Positions 1 through 8,098 of a DNA stretch of 18,269 nt are shown here, piece by piece. The first letter of the stretch is position 1; every line of letters starts with the position of its first letter. Origin of the DNA: Colivivens sp964452915 (lineage in GTDB: Bacteria; Bacteroidota; Bacteroidia; Bacteroidales; Bacteroidaceae); assembly GCA_964452915.1 (NCBI GenBank), contig CAYVNW010000046.1:1-18269 (forward strand), written 5' to 3'. The translations under genes were made by a program, and so were the position numbers. The notes under the pieces were generated by a model. It had not been told where the DNA came from. It was given only the letters and a program-made list of their open reading frames with translations, and did no database searches.

Positions 1-63
1 AACAAATCAACCAACTTCCACCGAAAGGATAAGATTGGATATGGGCAGAAAAAATTACTGTGA
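1..63 (+). CDS. C-terminal end of an upstream gene (partial)
   Basis: Reading frame 1 is open from the window edge to a TGA at 61-63 and gives a basic 20-residue tail ending in GYGQKKLL. The TGA overlaps the GTG that begins the next gene (bases 60-63 read GTGA), the arrangement expected for translationally coupled genes in one operon. The piece is too short to name a family. It could be chance, but the overlap and the lack of any other spacer before the next gene favour a real gene end. Confidence 0.45.
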   Translation, partial: NKSTNFHRKDKIGYGQKKLL

Positions 64-1304
64 ATAATATGTTATGCATGTATGCTAATGTTATTCCGTT
101 GGTCATAGGACCTACTGTTGAATTTTATGGATGGGAAGTCATAGGATATTATATTAATAATATCTCTAATTATCTTGCTGAATATTCATGGCAGGTAAGG
201 ACGGCCTATGGCTTGATCGTTACATGTATCTTCATAATGATTCTGCTCTTCTTTATGTTCATAATACTGATACGCAGGAGAACGAAATACAAGAAGAAAT
301 ACGATAAACTTTCCGAACGCTTTCATGACCCGTTCTATCAGATATTAATACTACCCGAAGCTCCGTCGTCGGGAGAGTTAGAAAGAATACTTGGATGCAA
401 CGAAGCAGAACTGAGGAAATACAACCCAAAGATGTTCGCCCAAATGATTTTATCATTGCGTATGGAGCAAAGTGAAATACTTTATTTGCCTAACGTTCAG
501 TTTCTCGCAGACATTTCAGGAGCTACAGACTATTTCGAAAAATCTCTGGTAACGCGCAAAAACATCTTTGAGACCTTGCAGATGATAGTCAACATGAATA
601 TAATAATAAGCGAAGGAAAACTTGCGATTTACCTTAACCATCATACTACCAACATCAAACTGATGGCTCGACTGGCATACAGCATCAGTACAGAAAACGA
701 GCCTTATAAGTATCTTGAAGAAGATCTAAAGGAAAAGCTGTCACTATGGAGGCCAATGCTAACTCATCGACTTTTCGGATATTCTCAGTCGTGCGGCCGT
801 CCTATGCCTTCATTCCTCACACTCGCCAGTGAATTGAAGAATGAGGACTCTGCTGCATTCCTCATAGAAGAGGTTGCATATTGGGGCAGCGAAGAGGAGA
901 AAAGACATTTGCCTGATTTCTTTCTTTCAAAATGGCATAAATGCCGTATTGCCGCATTGCATGCAACAGCACAACTTGGTACAGTAGAGAATGAGGACGA
1001 GATGGTGAATACATACGACAGACAGCCAGAAAACATAAAACGCGAAATTCTGAAAACGCTGTTGTCAATCGGGTCAGGTAAACGTGTAGACTTCTTCGAA
1101 AAAGTCTACAACACCACATCGTCAAAGGAAACACGGGAACAAGCTCTTACCTGCCTGTATTTCTATGGTCCGGAAGGTCGACGAAGATTTGAGATAATAC
1201 GTTCTGAGAGTCAGAATGACGAGGGACACAAAATATTGATGGATCAAATTGATTCAGCTAACTTACTCAAGCAACTGCAGGAACTTTCGAAATCGTTGAA
1301 CTAA
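60..1304 (+). CDS. Single-pass membrane protein with HEAT-like cytoplasmic domain
   Basis: This 414-residue protein has one strong membrane segment at about residues 50-71, followed at once by a basic stop-transfer patch (IRRRTKYKKK), so the short N-terminus should lie outside and the long C-terminal part in the cytoplasm. Residues about 270-400 consist of paired amphipathic helices with the look of HEAT/ARM-type repeats (for example the segments around AALHATAQLG and REQALTCLYFYG). Residues 90-270 are not recognised. The start is taken as GTG at 60 because it overlaps the previous stop; ATG at 69 is an alternative and changes only three residues. The gene ends 19 bases before a processive glycosyltransferase, so a role as an inner-membrane scaffold or regulator of that synthase is inferred from position only. 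No catalytic motif is visible. Confidence 0.75.
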   Translation: MNNMLCMYANVIPLVIGPTVEFYGWEVIGYYINNISNYLAEYSWQVRTAYGLIVTCIFIMILLFFMFIILIRRRTKYKKKYDKLSERFHDPFYQILILPEAPSSGELERILGCNEAELRKYNPKMFAQMILSLRMEQSEILYLPNVQFLADISGATDYFEKSLVTRKNIFETLQMIVNMNIIISEGKLAIYLNHHTTNIKLMARLAYSISTENEPYKYLEEDLKEKLSLWRPMLTHRLFGYSQSCGRPMPSFLTLASELKNEDSAAFLIEEVAYWGSEEEKRHLPDFFLSKWHKCRIAALHATAQLGTVENEDEMVNTYDRQPENIKREILKTLLSIGSGKRVDFFEKVYNTTSSKETREQALTCLYFYGPEGRRRFEIIRSESQNDEGHKILMDQIDSANLLKQLQELSKSLN

Positions 1305-1323
1305 TTTAAAATGTTGATGTAAT

Positions 1324-2781
1324 ATGTTATATACACTTCTTCTTTTCTATGGATATGTAATATTCTTCTATTCATTGGCACTAATAGCGTCCTACATTGC
1401 CCTATTAATTATGGCATATATATACAGCTCTGGGTATAAACGCTGGTCTGACGACTATATTAAGCATATGGTCGACAGTACGCCTTATGTCCCTGGAGTA
1501 TCAATTGTCGCTCCTGCATATAACGAGGAAAAAACCATTGTCGACAACGTCAACTCTCTGCTACGGCAAGACTATCCCAACTTCGAGATTGTCATTGTGA
1601 ACGACGGTAGCAAGGACCACACACTTGAACTTCTTATTGAAAACTTCGATATGGTGGAAGTACCATACGATTATGTAGAACATATACACTGCAAACCCTT
1701 CAAGAGACTGTTCAAATCAACAAACTACAAATATCAAAAACTTGTGGTGGTTGACAAAATGAATGGAGGAACAAAAGCCGATGCAGTTAATGGCGGACTC
1801 AACGTAATAAGCAATCCCTATTTCATCAATACCGATGTGGATTGTGTCCTATCTAAAGATGCCATCTACCACTGTATTTTCCCCGTATTACTTGATGACA
1901 GAGTCATAGCCGTCAGTGGTACAATGAGTATGATCAATGGCTCGACAGTCGAAAATGGTGAAATTATTGAATTGAGTACATCAAACCGTCCAATTCCATT
2001 GTTTCAAGATCTTGAATACAAGCGAAGTTTCTTAATAGGAAAGATGGGATGGTCATGTATTAACGCAATGAATAACGTGTCTGGCGGTTATGGGTTGTTC
2101 AACTCACAAGTTGTTATCGCAGCAGGAGGTTATGGTTCAGATTCTTTTGCCGAAGATATGGACATGCTGTTCCGGATGATTGGATATTGCTGCGATTTCA
2201 ACAGGCCATATCGGGTAGTACAAATTCCACATACCTGCTGTTGGACAGAAGGTCCGGCAAATGTTAAGACGCTTGTCCGTCAGCGTGTACGTTGGGGACG
2301 TGGATTGATACAGCTCGTAGTTGAACATTCGAGAATGTTGTTGAATCCAAAGTACAAGACATTAGGGATGCTTACATTCCCATATACTTTTGTCTTTGAA
2401 TTCCTGGCTCCAATTATCGAATTTGTAGGTGTTCTCTTGATGATTTTCCTTGCATTCACAGGTGGTTTGAATTGGGACACCTTCTTTGTAATGTTAGGGG
2501 CTATCCTCCTCTTTAGCTTCATGTTGAACTCGTTCGTTGTATTTTATGATTACCTGTTAGGCGGATCATACCATAAGACGTCAAACTACGCTAAATTGTT
2601 GCTGGCAGGCTTACTCGAACCATTATTCTATCATCCAATTGTAGTGCACTCATCAATACGAGGCTACTACAACTATCTAACCCGTAAAAAGGCTGTATGG
2701 GGCGACATGAACCGTCAGGGAGCAAAGAAAGTCCAACCTGCAGGCACGACTGCTAATGCACGAGACGCAGCAAAGAAATGA
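1324..2781 (+). CDS. Processive family-2 glycosyltransferase (PgaC/NodC-like polysaccharide synthase)
   Basis: This is an inner-membrane synthase expected to polymerise a sugar from a UDP-sugar donor and thread the chain across the membrane. It has an N-terminal membrane region (about residues 5-35), a cytoplasmic GT-A domain starting near SIVAPAYNEE (60-69), and three or four hydrophobic segments at about 350-380, 385-412 and 423-445. All processive-GT2 motifs are present: D94 in NDGS, the GGTKADAVNGG loop (148-158), DVD (171-173), ED (277-278) and QRVRW (320-324), the QxxRW signature of cellulose, chitin and PNAG synthases. There is no C-terminal PilZ domain, so direct c-di-GMP control as in BcsA is not expected. 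The last 25 residues are polar and probably disordered. The gene lies between the HEAT-like membrane protein and the TPR/barrel gene. The sugar cannot be deduced; PNAG-like is a guess from gene order. Confidence 0.9.
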   Translation: MLYTLLLFYGYVIFFYSLALIASYIALLIMAYIYSSGYKRWSDDYIKHMVDSTPYVPGVSIVAPAYNEEKTIVDNVNSLLRQDYPNFEIVIVNDGSKDHTLELLIENFDMVEVPYDYVEHIHCKPFKRLFKSTNYKYQKLVVVDKMNGGTKADAVNGGLNVISNPYFINTDVDCVLSKDAIYHCIFPVLLDDRVIAVSGTMSMINGSTVENGEIIELSTSNRPIPLFQDLEYKRSFLIGKMGWSCINAMNNVSGGYGLFNSQVVIAAGGYGSDSFAEDMDMLFRMIGYCCDFNRPYRVVQIPHTCCWTEGPANVKTLVRQRVRWGRGLIQLVVEHSRMLLNPKYKTLGMLTFPYTFVFEFLAPIIEFVGVLLMIFLAFTGGLNWDTFFVMLGAILLFSFMLNSFVVFYDYLLGGSYHKTSNYAKLLLAGLLEPLFYHPIVVHSSIRGYYNYLTRKKAVWGDMNRQGAKKVQPAGTTANARDAAKK

Positions 2782-2835
2782 CAGGTAAATGATAGAAACA
2801 TAAAACATGAGAATAAATATAATAGGTTCTGGATT

Positions 2836-5820
2836 ATGAAAGACATAATGTCAACTATATATGGTATTATAGCCTTAGGTACAATTACAATAATGTTGCC
2901 ACCTATGGAGATTCACGCTCAAGGACGGACTGACAAAAATATTACAGCAGGTATTGAAAAAAGTCCAGGCTATTATGAGGAAAACGTTAGAAAATTGTTC
3001 AAGAATGGTCAATGGGCAGCAGGTAAACAATTGCTTGATGAAGGATACAAGTATTATCCTTACCTTTCGGCTCTCAACGAACTGATGGGACAATATTATT
3101 ATCAATACAAGCAATATGATAAAGCAAGATTCTATCTGATTAATTCATTGAAGGACGACGAGTCTAACCATCAATCACGTGAGATATTGGTAAAAGTTGA
3201 AGAAGAAACAAAGAACTATTCATCTGCAATTGTTTATGTCAATGAACTTTTGGAAGTAAGTCCATACAGCGAACATTGGTGGAGAAAAAAGATCGCTCTC
3301 TACAGATATTTGGGAAACGACGATGAAGCAGACAGACTGCTGGAGCGTTTGCGCAGTATATATCCAGAAAGCGAAAGAATAAAAAAAGACTGGAACTATA
3401 GGCTTGAGGTTAAATACCGCACTGAACATAATAAAGGCGACATAACAGCACAGATCCAAACATTAAGGCAATTGATAGAGCTCAATCCTCGAAATGTAGA
3501 ATACTATTTAGCTCTTACTAATTATTTGCTTCAAGCAGGACATGACGCAGAAGCTGCCGATGTCGCAGGTGAGGGAGCGTCATTCTCTCCACACTCAAAA
3601 GAACTGATACAGAAAAAAGTCGGAATTCTGGTAGGACTACACCGGTATTCTGAGGCAATGGCATATCTTGATTCGTTCAAAGGGAGATCAATGGCAGGCT
3701 ATGCAAATCAACTTCGCAAAGATATACAACTTGACGCAGCACGCGCAGCACAATTAAACGACCCTTACATTCAATATGCCAAAGCTTACGACACGAACCA
3801 TTACGAAGAGGCGTTAACTTTTTTACTCAATACGTCTATGTCGCGCGGATACTATGATGACGCACTGGTCTACTTAACTGAGGCGAAGAAACGTTATGGT
3901 GAAAACCCTTCATTATTATATAAGGAGTATCTTGTGAACCGCCGGTTAGGAAATACATCAAGAGCAAACGGATTACTTAACAGATTGTACGAAATGACTC
4001 CTGGAAACGATGAAGTTGCTACCGAGCTGGCAAGAATCAACCTTGATAAGGCGCAGGAATTCATGAGATATGAGCAATACAGCGACGCTATTCCTTTGCT
4101 GAAAATGGCATCAAGTGATTATGTAGAGCCAGAACTTAGACAGGCAGCTATGTTACGACTATTCAATTGTTACCTCCAGACCAAGGACTATGACAACGCA
4201 TTGAGTCTTCTTGACTCTTATAACAATAAATTCGGCTACAACGCATACCTGCAACAAAAGGCACGGATATACAGCGAACAAGGGAAAACGCCAATTGCAC
4301 TTGAGTTACTGAAGAACGGATATACAAACGCTCCTGACTCAATGAAAGCAACCTATGCTGCCGCTTATGAAGAAATCGTTTTACCATACATTAAGTCTCT
4401 AATCGCCACTGGCACACTTTACATAGCCGACAATCAAATACAAGAAGCAATTAAGATCTGCCCAAATAGTAATGATTTGCTTAGGATGGGTATTACTACA
4501 ACGCAGCTGCTCCGTAAGAATGATTTAACGGCAGAATATATCCGCATTGGCAAGCAGCAGTTTCCCGACGACCCGTTCTTCATAGTAAAGGAAGCACAGA
4601 CATATCAGGCAATAGGCAACTATAGAAATGCAATAGACATGGTACGTCCGCTTGTAGATACTTATATCGGTGATTCAACTGTTATTGGCACATACACAGA
4701 AAACAGTCAACTCTTAGCTTTGCAATACATTAAAGACAATAAACTAGACCAAGCGATGGAGGTAGTTGATTCTGCATTGCTGATCTGGCCTACACACAAC
4801 GAATTGCTTTATACAAAAGGGTTAGTATACAAAGCACAAAAAGATTGGGCAAATGCATATACATACTTGAAGATGTATAAGCCGTTATCAGATGAACTGA
4901 AAGCACATCAACGGTTGTTGAATGACATGCTGAACAGAGGGTACAAAAACGTTGTATCGTTTGAGTATCAGCAAGCACGGTTAGGTAGCACAGATGAAAT
5001 CACCGCAAATGCGTATACGGGATATACACGAAGAGAAGAGTGGAACGAATACACTTTTGACTTAAGCTATATGGGAAGGGATGGCGTTGAAGCGAGCGAA
5101 GGAGGTACCGATTTGACAGAAGGAGGTACAGGTGTAATGCTTGGCGCACAGTGGAAACACATGTTTACAAAAAAACTCAATGCATACATTAAAGGTGCAT
5201 GGGCAAATAAGTATTTCCCTAAGTTCACAATAGCAGCAGGCGCAGCCTTGGATATACCACACGACTGGACTATCAATGTTGACTATAGCTTGAGACATGT
5301 ACAGTCGTATGCAGGAGTGTACGGATGGACCGACCCTGACGGTTCGTTAGGTATAGAGAATGTATATATACGTACAGGGTGGTCGAAGAGTTATAAAAAC
5401 CTGCACATGCTGACATTGGGACTGACTAAAACATTTGAACAATTTATTATCGCCGGCAGTGTGGACGTATTCCTGCTTAACAGCAAATATTACATTAACG
5501 GCAAAGCCAAAGTACAATTCTTCCCGTTCGAAGGCGTAAACTCACACATCTTTGCAATTGGTGGTGTCGGAACTGCTCCTGAAAGTTCTATCATCGACCG
5601 TTCACTTCCAGCCGCCTTTGACCATCTGAATACATTTGTAGGGTTTGGCGGGTATTATACAGTCAATCAACACTTGGGCTTCTCTGTTTCTGGAACATGG
5701 TACACGATGTATACACAAAGTGAGAAATTGCTAACCGGTATTTATGAGAACGACCCATTAGTGGCTACCTCTTACAATAACATCTTCTATATTAAAGCTT
5801 CTGCTTTGATTAGTTTTTAA
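2836..5820 (+). CDS. TPR protein with C-terminal YaiO-type outer-membrane beta-barrel
   Basis: This 994-residue secreted protein begins with a signal peptide (probable cleavage after A28, IHA-QG). Residues about 40-690 are a long run of tetratricopeptide-like helical hairpins (alternating A/G/Y patterns such as GQWAAGKQLLDEGY and KQYDKARFYLINSL). Residues about 700-994 alternate in beta-strand fashion with many aromatics and end in SALISF, a terminal Phe typical of BAM-inserted barrels; the barrel resembles the YaiO family. A periplasmic TPR domain fused to an outer-membrane pore is the architecture of PgaA and BcsC, which export polymers made by the inner-membrane synthase, so export of the polysaccharide is the likely role. 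ATG 2836 is used because it gives a complete signal peptide; ATG 2848 is also possible. Inside the barrel, the bases GAAGGAGGTAC occur twice (5098 and 5119), giving a doubled EGGT. Confidence 0.88.
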   Translation: MKDIMSTIYGIIALGTITIMLPPMEIHAQGRTDKNITAGIEKSPGYYEENVRKLFKNGQWAAGKQLLDEGYKYYPYLSALNELMGQYYYQYKQYDKARFYLINSLKDDESNHQSREILVKVEEETKNYSSAIVYVNELLEVSPYSEHWWRKKIALYRYLGNDDEADRLLERLRSIYPESERIKKDWNYRLEVKYRTEHNKGDITAQIQTLRQLIELNPRNVEYYLALTNYLLQAGHDAEAADVAGEGASFSPHSKELIQKKVGILVGLHRYSEAMAYLDSFKGRSMAGYANQLRKDIQLDAARAAQLNDPYIQYAKAYDTNHYEEALTFLLNTSMSRGYYDDALVYLTEAKKRYGENPSLLYKEYLVNRRLGNTSRANGLLNRLYEMTPGNDEVATELARINLDKAQEFMRYEQYSDAIPLLKMASSDYVEPELRQAAMLRLFNCYLQTKDYDNALSLLDSYNNKFGYNAYLQQKARIYSEQGKTPIALELLKNGYTNAPDSMKATYAAAYEEIVLPYIKSLIATGTLYIADNQIQEAIKICPNSNDLLRMGITTTQLLRKNDLTAEYIRIGKQQFPDDPFFIVKEAQTYQAIGNYRNAIDMVRPLVDTYIGDSTVIGTYTENSQLLALQYIKDNKLDQAMEVVDSALLIWPTHNELLYTKGLVYKAQKDWANAYTYLKMYKPLSDELKAHQRLLNDMLNRGYKNVVSFEYQQARLGSTDEITANAYTGYTRREEWNEYTFDLSYMGRDGVEASEGGTDLTEGGTGVMLGAQWKHMFTKKLNAYIKGAWANKYFPKFTIAAGAALDIPHDWTINVDYSLRHVQSYAGVYGWTDPDGSLGIENVYIRTGWSKSYKNLHMLTLGLTKTFEQFIIAGSVDVFLLNSKYYINGKAKVQFFPFEGVNSHIFAIGGVGTAPESSIIDRSLPAAFDHLNTFVGFGGYYTVNQHLGFSVSGTWYTMYTQSEKLLTGIYENDPLVATSYNNIFYIKASALISF

Positions 5821-5828
5821 TTAATGAA

Positions 5829-7145
5829 ATGAATACAATGAAACAATTAAACATAGCATCTTGCTTACTTATAATTTCAGTGACACTGTTTTCCTGTAAA
5901 GCTCAAGTAAAGCATAAGACAGCACCCGATTTCGAATTCAAGGCAATATACAGCCCGACAAATGCATCTGACTCCATTCGTAAGGCATATAATACACACC
6001 ATGTTGACTACGACTGGGGGTTATGGGGACATAATCTGCATAAGGTTCTGGGAGAAAACGCCGATGAAGATGTGTATGCTACTATTTATGGGAAAAAGGA
6101 CAAGGATCAATATTGCTTCAGCAGTGATAAGATGTACAATATGCTGGCTGAATACATTATCGACAACTTCGGATATGGAGACGAGCCTGGATCATCAACC
6201 CGCATCAGCATAATGCCACGCGACAATAAAAAATCGTGCACATGTGATAAATGCGTCAAACTTGGCAACACTTCTGTAAATGCAACTCCTGCTGTTACCA
6301 ATATGATGAAGCATCTTGCTAAACGGTTTCCTGGTCACCAGTTCTTTACCTCCGCCTACCACTCAACAAAAACTGCACCGGCAGAGAAGCTTCCTTCAAA
6401 TGTAGGAGTAATCATAAGTGCCATCGATCTGCCAATGCGCGTAAATTTCACTGAGAACAAAGGCTACAGAACATTCATGAATATGGTTAACGATTGGAAA
6501 GACAAAACCTCATTAATATATATATGGGACTACCCTCGTAACTATAGCGACTATCTGTCTCCGTTTCCTTGCCTTTTAGTAATGCAGAAACGGTTCCAAC
6601 TTTATAAGGAACAAGGTGTAAAGGGTCTTTTCTTAAATGGCAGTGGCGACGACTATTCATCGTTTGACGATATGCAGACTTATGTTCTTGCCAAGTTGCT
6701 ATATGATGTCGACACAAATGTAGAGGAAGAGGTAAAAAACTTCTATAAAGACAATTATCCACAAACTGGCGGTATGATAAGCGACTATTACTTGTCGTTG
6801 GAAAATAAAGTAACGGAAACGAACCATATCATACCATTATATGGATCAATGGAAGAAGAAGTGGAATCGTATCTTGATCCTCAAAAATTTACCGACTTTA
6901 GAAGCAAACTTGATAGTGTTTCAAAGAAAGTTGAACATACGGAACGAATGAAATTGAACTACCTGCTCACCGCATTGAGCTTCACACAAATTCAACTGTT
7001 GAACATGGAGGGACAGAATGCCGATGAGTCACTCAAAGAGGAGATGATTGAGGTCTTGAAGGGTCATAATGAACTGAATGGGATGAAAAATTACGGAGAG
7101 ACCGATGCAGATATAGACAAGTTCATAAAGAAAAACCAACAATAA
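5829..7145 (+). CDS. DUF4838 lipoprotein, glycoside-hydrolase-like
   Basis: This is a 438-residue lipoprotein with lipobox LFSC (lipidated C23). The body matches my memory of DUF4838, a Bacteroidetes family often found beside carbohydrate-active enzymes and probably a TIM-barrel glycoside-hydrolase relative. Supporting features are the Cys cluster SCTCDKC (C137, C139, C142), the segment YIWDYPRNY (231-239) and the conserved-looking stretch NGSGDDYSSFDDMQ (270-283). Its place eight bases after the TPR/barrel gene suggests it acts on the exported polymer in the periplasm or at the surface, comparable to the hydrolase half of PgaB. That function is inferred, and no catalytic acids can be assigned. 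ATG 5829 is listed; ATG 5838 (MKQLNIASC) gives a more usual lipoprotein start. Confidence 0.82.
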   Translation: MNTMKQLNIASCLLIISVTLFSCKAQVKHKTAPDFEFKAIYSPTNASDSIRKAYNTHHVDYDWGLWGHNLHKVLGENADEDVYATIYGKKDKDQYCFSSDKMYNMLAEYIIDNFGYGDEPGSSTRISIMPRDNKKSCTCDKCVKLGNTSVNATPAVTNMMKHLAKRFPGHQFFTSAYHSTKTAPAEKLPSNVGVIISAIDLPMRVNFTENKGYRTFMNMVNDWKDKTSLIYIWDYPRNYSDYLSPFPCLLVMQKRFQLYKEQGVKGLFLNGSGDDYSSFDDMQTYVLAKLLYDVDTNVEEEVKNFYKDNYPQTGGMISDYYLSLENKVTETNHIIPLYGSMEEEVESYLDPQKFTDFRSKLDSVSKKVEHTERMKLNYLLTALSFTQIQLLNMEGQNADESLKEEMIEVLKGHNELNGMKNYGETDADIDKFIKKNQQ

Positions 7146-7160
7146 TAACTGACACAGTTA
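7146..7160. repeat. Short perfect inverted repeat after the DUF4838 gene
   Basis: TAACTG, three bases, then CAGTTA form a 6-bp stem immediately after the stop codon at 7143-7145 and 15 bases before the next ATG. There is no T-run, so this is not a standard terminator. It could be a minor attenuating or mRNA-processing hairpin, or chance. Confidence 0.35.
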
Positions 7161-7175
7161 ATTCCTATACATAAC

Positions 7176-7823
7176 ATGCACAATCTAAAGTACATATTGA
7201 CCATGGTGACACTCGCCACACTTTCTTCACTGGCGTTTGATTCTTGCAAGAAAGTACTTGGTCCGACAGAAGTCGAGATTGACGACTCTGTCAGGCATTA
7301 TCTTCCGGTAGTACTTGGTGATGAAGTCCGTATGGTTTGGGTGGTAAGGAATATCGGAAAAGAAAGTCTGCTTATTACAGACATCCAACCAGCAAACGGA
7401 TCTATAGAATTGAAGTCTATAGAAACCGGACTAATTCCACCAGGCGGCGAAGAGAGAATATTCGCTATTTTCCATTCAGAAAAGAATGTGGGTTATGCCG
7501 AACACAAGATTAGAATATTCGGGAACATTGCACCAAATGGTGTCAAGGAGATGAAGTTTGACATACATATAGTGCGTCCGTCAATCGGCCGAACGGATTA
7601 TGAGGAGATATACTATGACAACGCAACCGACATAGATCGCGAGTCGTTTAATCGAGGCGTGTTAAACAGGGCATATTATACTGATGCGGATTCTACAGAC
7701 TATATGGATATAGAGGAAGTAAACAGTTTAAGTGTCTATCAAGCTGCGAGAGAGAAATTTTTATCAGATAAAGGCAAATCGGATTCCATCAGTACAACAA
7801 CGACAACAAAAAAAGTCAAATAA
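7176..7823 (+). CDS. DUF1573 domain lipoprotein
   Basis: This 215-residue protein has an N-terminal hydrophobic segment ending in DSCKK, consistent with lipidation at C24 although the lipobox (FDSC) is weak. Residues about 40-135 fit DUF1573, an immunoglobulin-like fold common in secreted Bacteroidetes proteins: WVVRNIGKESLLITDIQPANG, then LIPPGGEERIFAIF, then VGYAEHKIRIFGN are its characteristic strands. The usual SCGC motif of many DUF1573 members is absent and NGS occupies that place. The C-terminal 80 residues are acidic, then low-complexity (five Thr in a row, then KKVK). It lies 30 bases after the DUF4838 gene and was probably part of the same polysaccharide operon; a structural or binding role at the cell envelope is inferred. 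Confidence 0.78.
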   Translation: MHNLKYILTMVTLATLSSLAFDSCKKVLGPTEVEIDDSVRHYLPVVLGDEVRMVWVVRNIGKESLLITDIQPANGSIELKSIETGLIPPGGEERIFAIFHSEKNVGYAEHKIRIFGNIAPNGVKEMKFDIHIVRPSIGRTDYEEIYYDNATDIDRESFNRGVLNRAYYTDADSTDYMDIEEVNSLSVYQAAREKFLSDKGKSDSISTTTTTKKVK

Positions 7824-7870
7824 CACAGTACACTCTTCAACTACAACGTCTGGCAAGGGCGCATTTGTAA

Positions 7871-8098
7871 AAACAGGGGAAGGGTGTTCAACGGGCAGCA
7901 ATTGATAATGAGGATTTCGTCGACGAAATCGTCATTTGGTACAACCAGCACAAGGGAGCAAAAATCTCATTAAAAGGTGACTCCGACAAAGAGACTGGGA
8001 ATACTCACTTAAATATGCAATTATCGCAGAAGCATATAAACAATGTAGTGGAATCACTAATTCGTAATGGTGTTCCCCGTAAAGATAACAGACGATGA
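7871..8098 (+). pseudogene. Fragment of an OmpA-family C-terminal (peptidoglycan-binding) domain
   Basis: The frame between the stops at 7868-7870 (TAA) and 8096-8098 (TGA) encodes 75 residues with no start codon near its left end. The segment around YNQHKGAKISLKGDSD, followed by KETGNTHLNMQLSQKHI, matches the core of the OmpA C-terminal domain: GYADxxTGN, then N-x-x-LSxxRAxxV, then LxxxGV. The usual Arg of LSxxR is His here. The N-terminal barrel and the start of the domain are missing, and the frame ends just as the CotH frame (8061 onward) takes over. I read this as a gene remnant left by a deletion joining an ompA-like gene to a cotH gene. Identification rests on pattern memory over about 60 residues. 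Confidence 0.6.

Noticed and set aside
5101..5126. GGAGGT words as ribosome binding sites for an internal gene
   Set aside because: They lie inside the barrel coding frame as part of a short duplication, and the organism does not seem to depend on Shine-Dalgarno sites.
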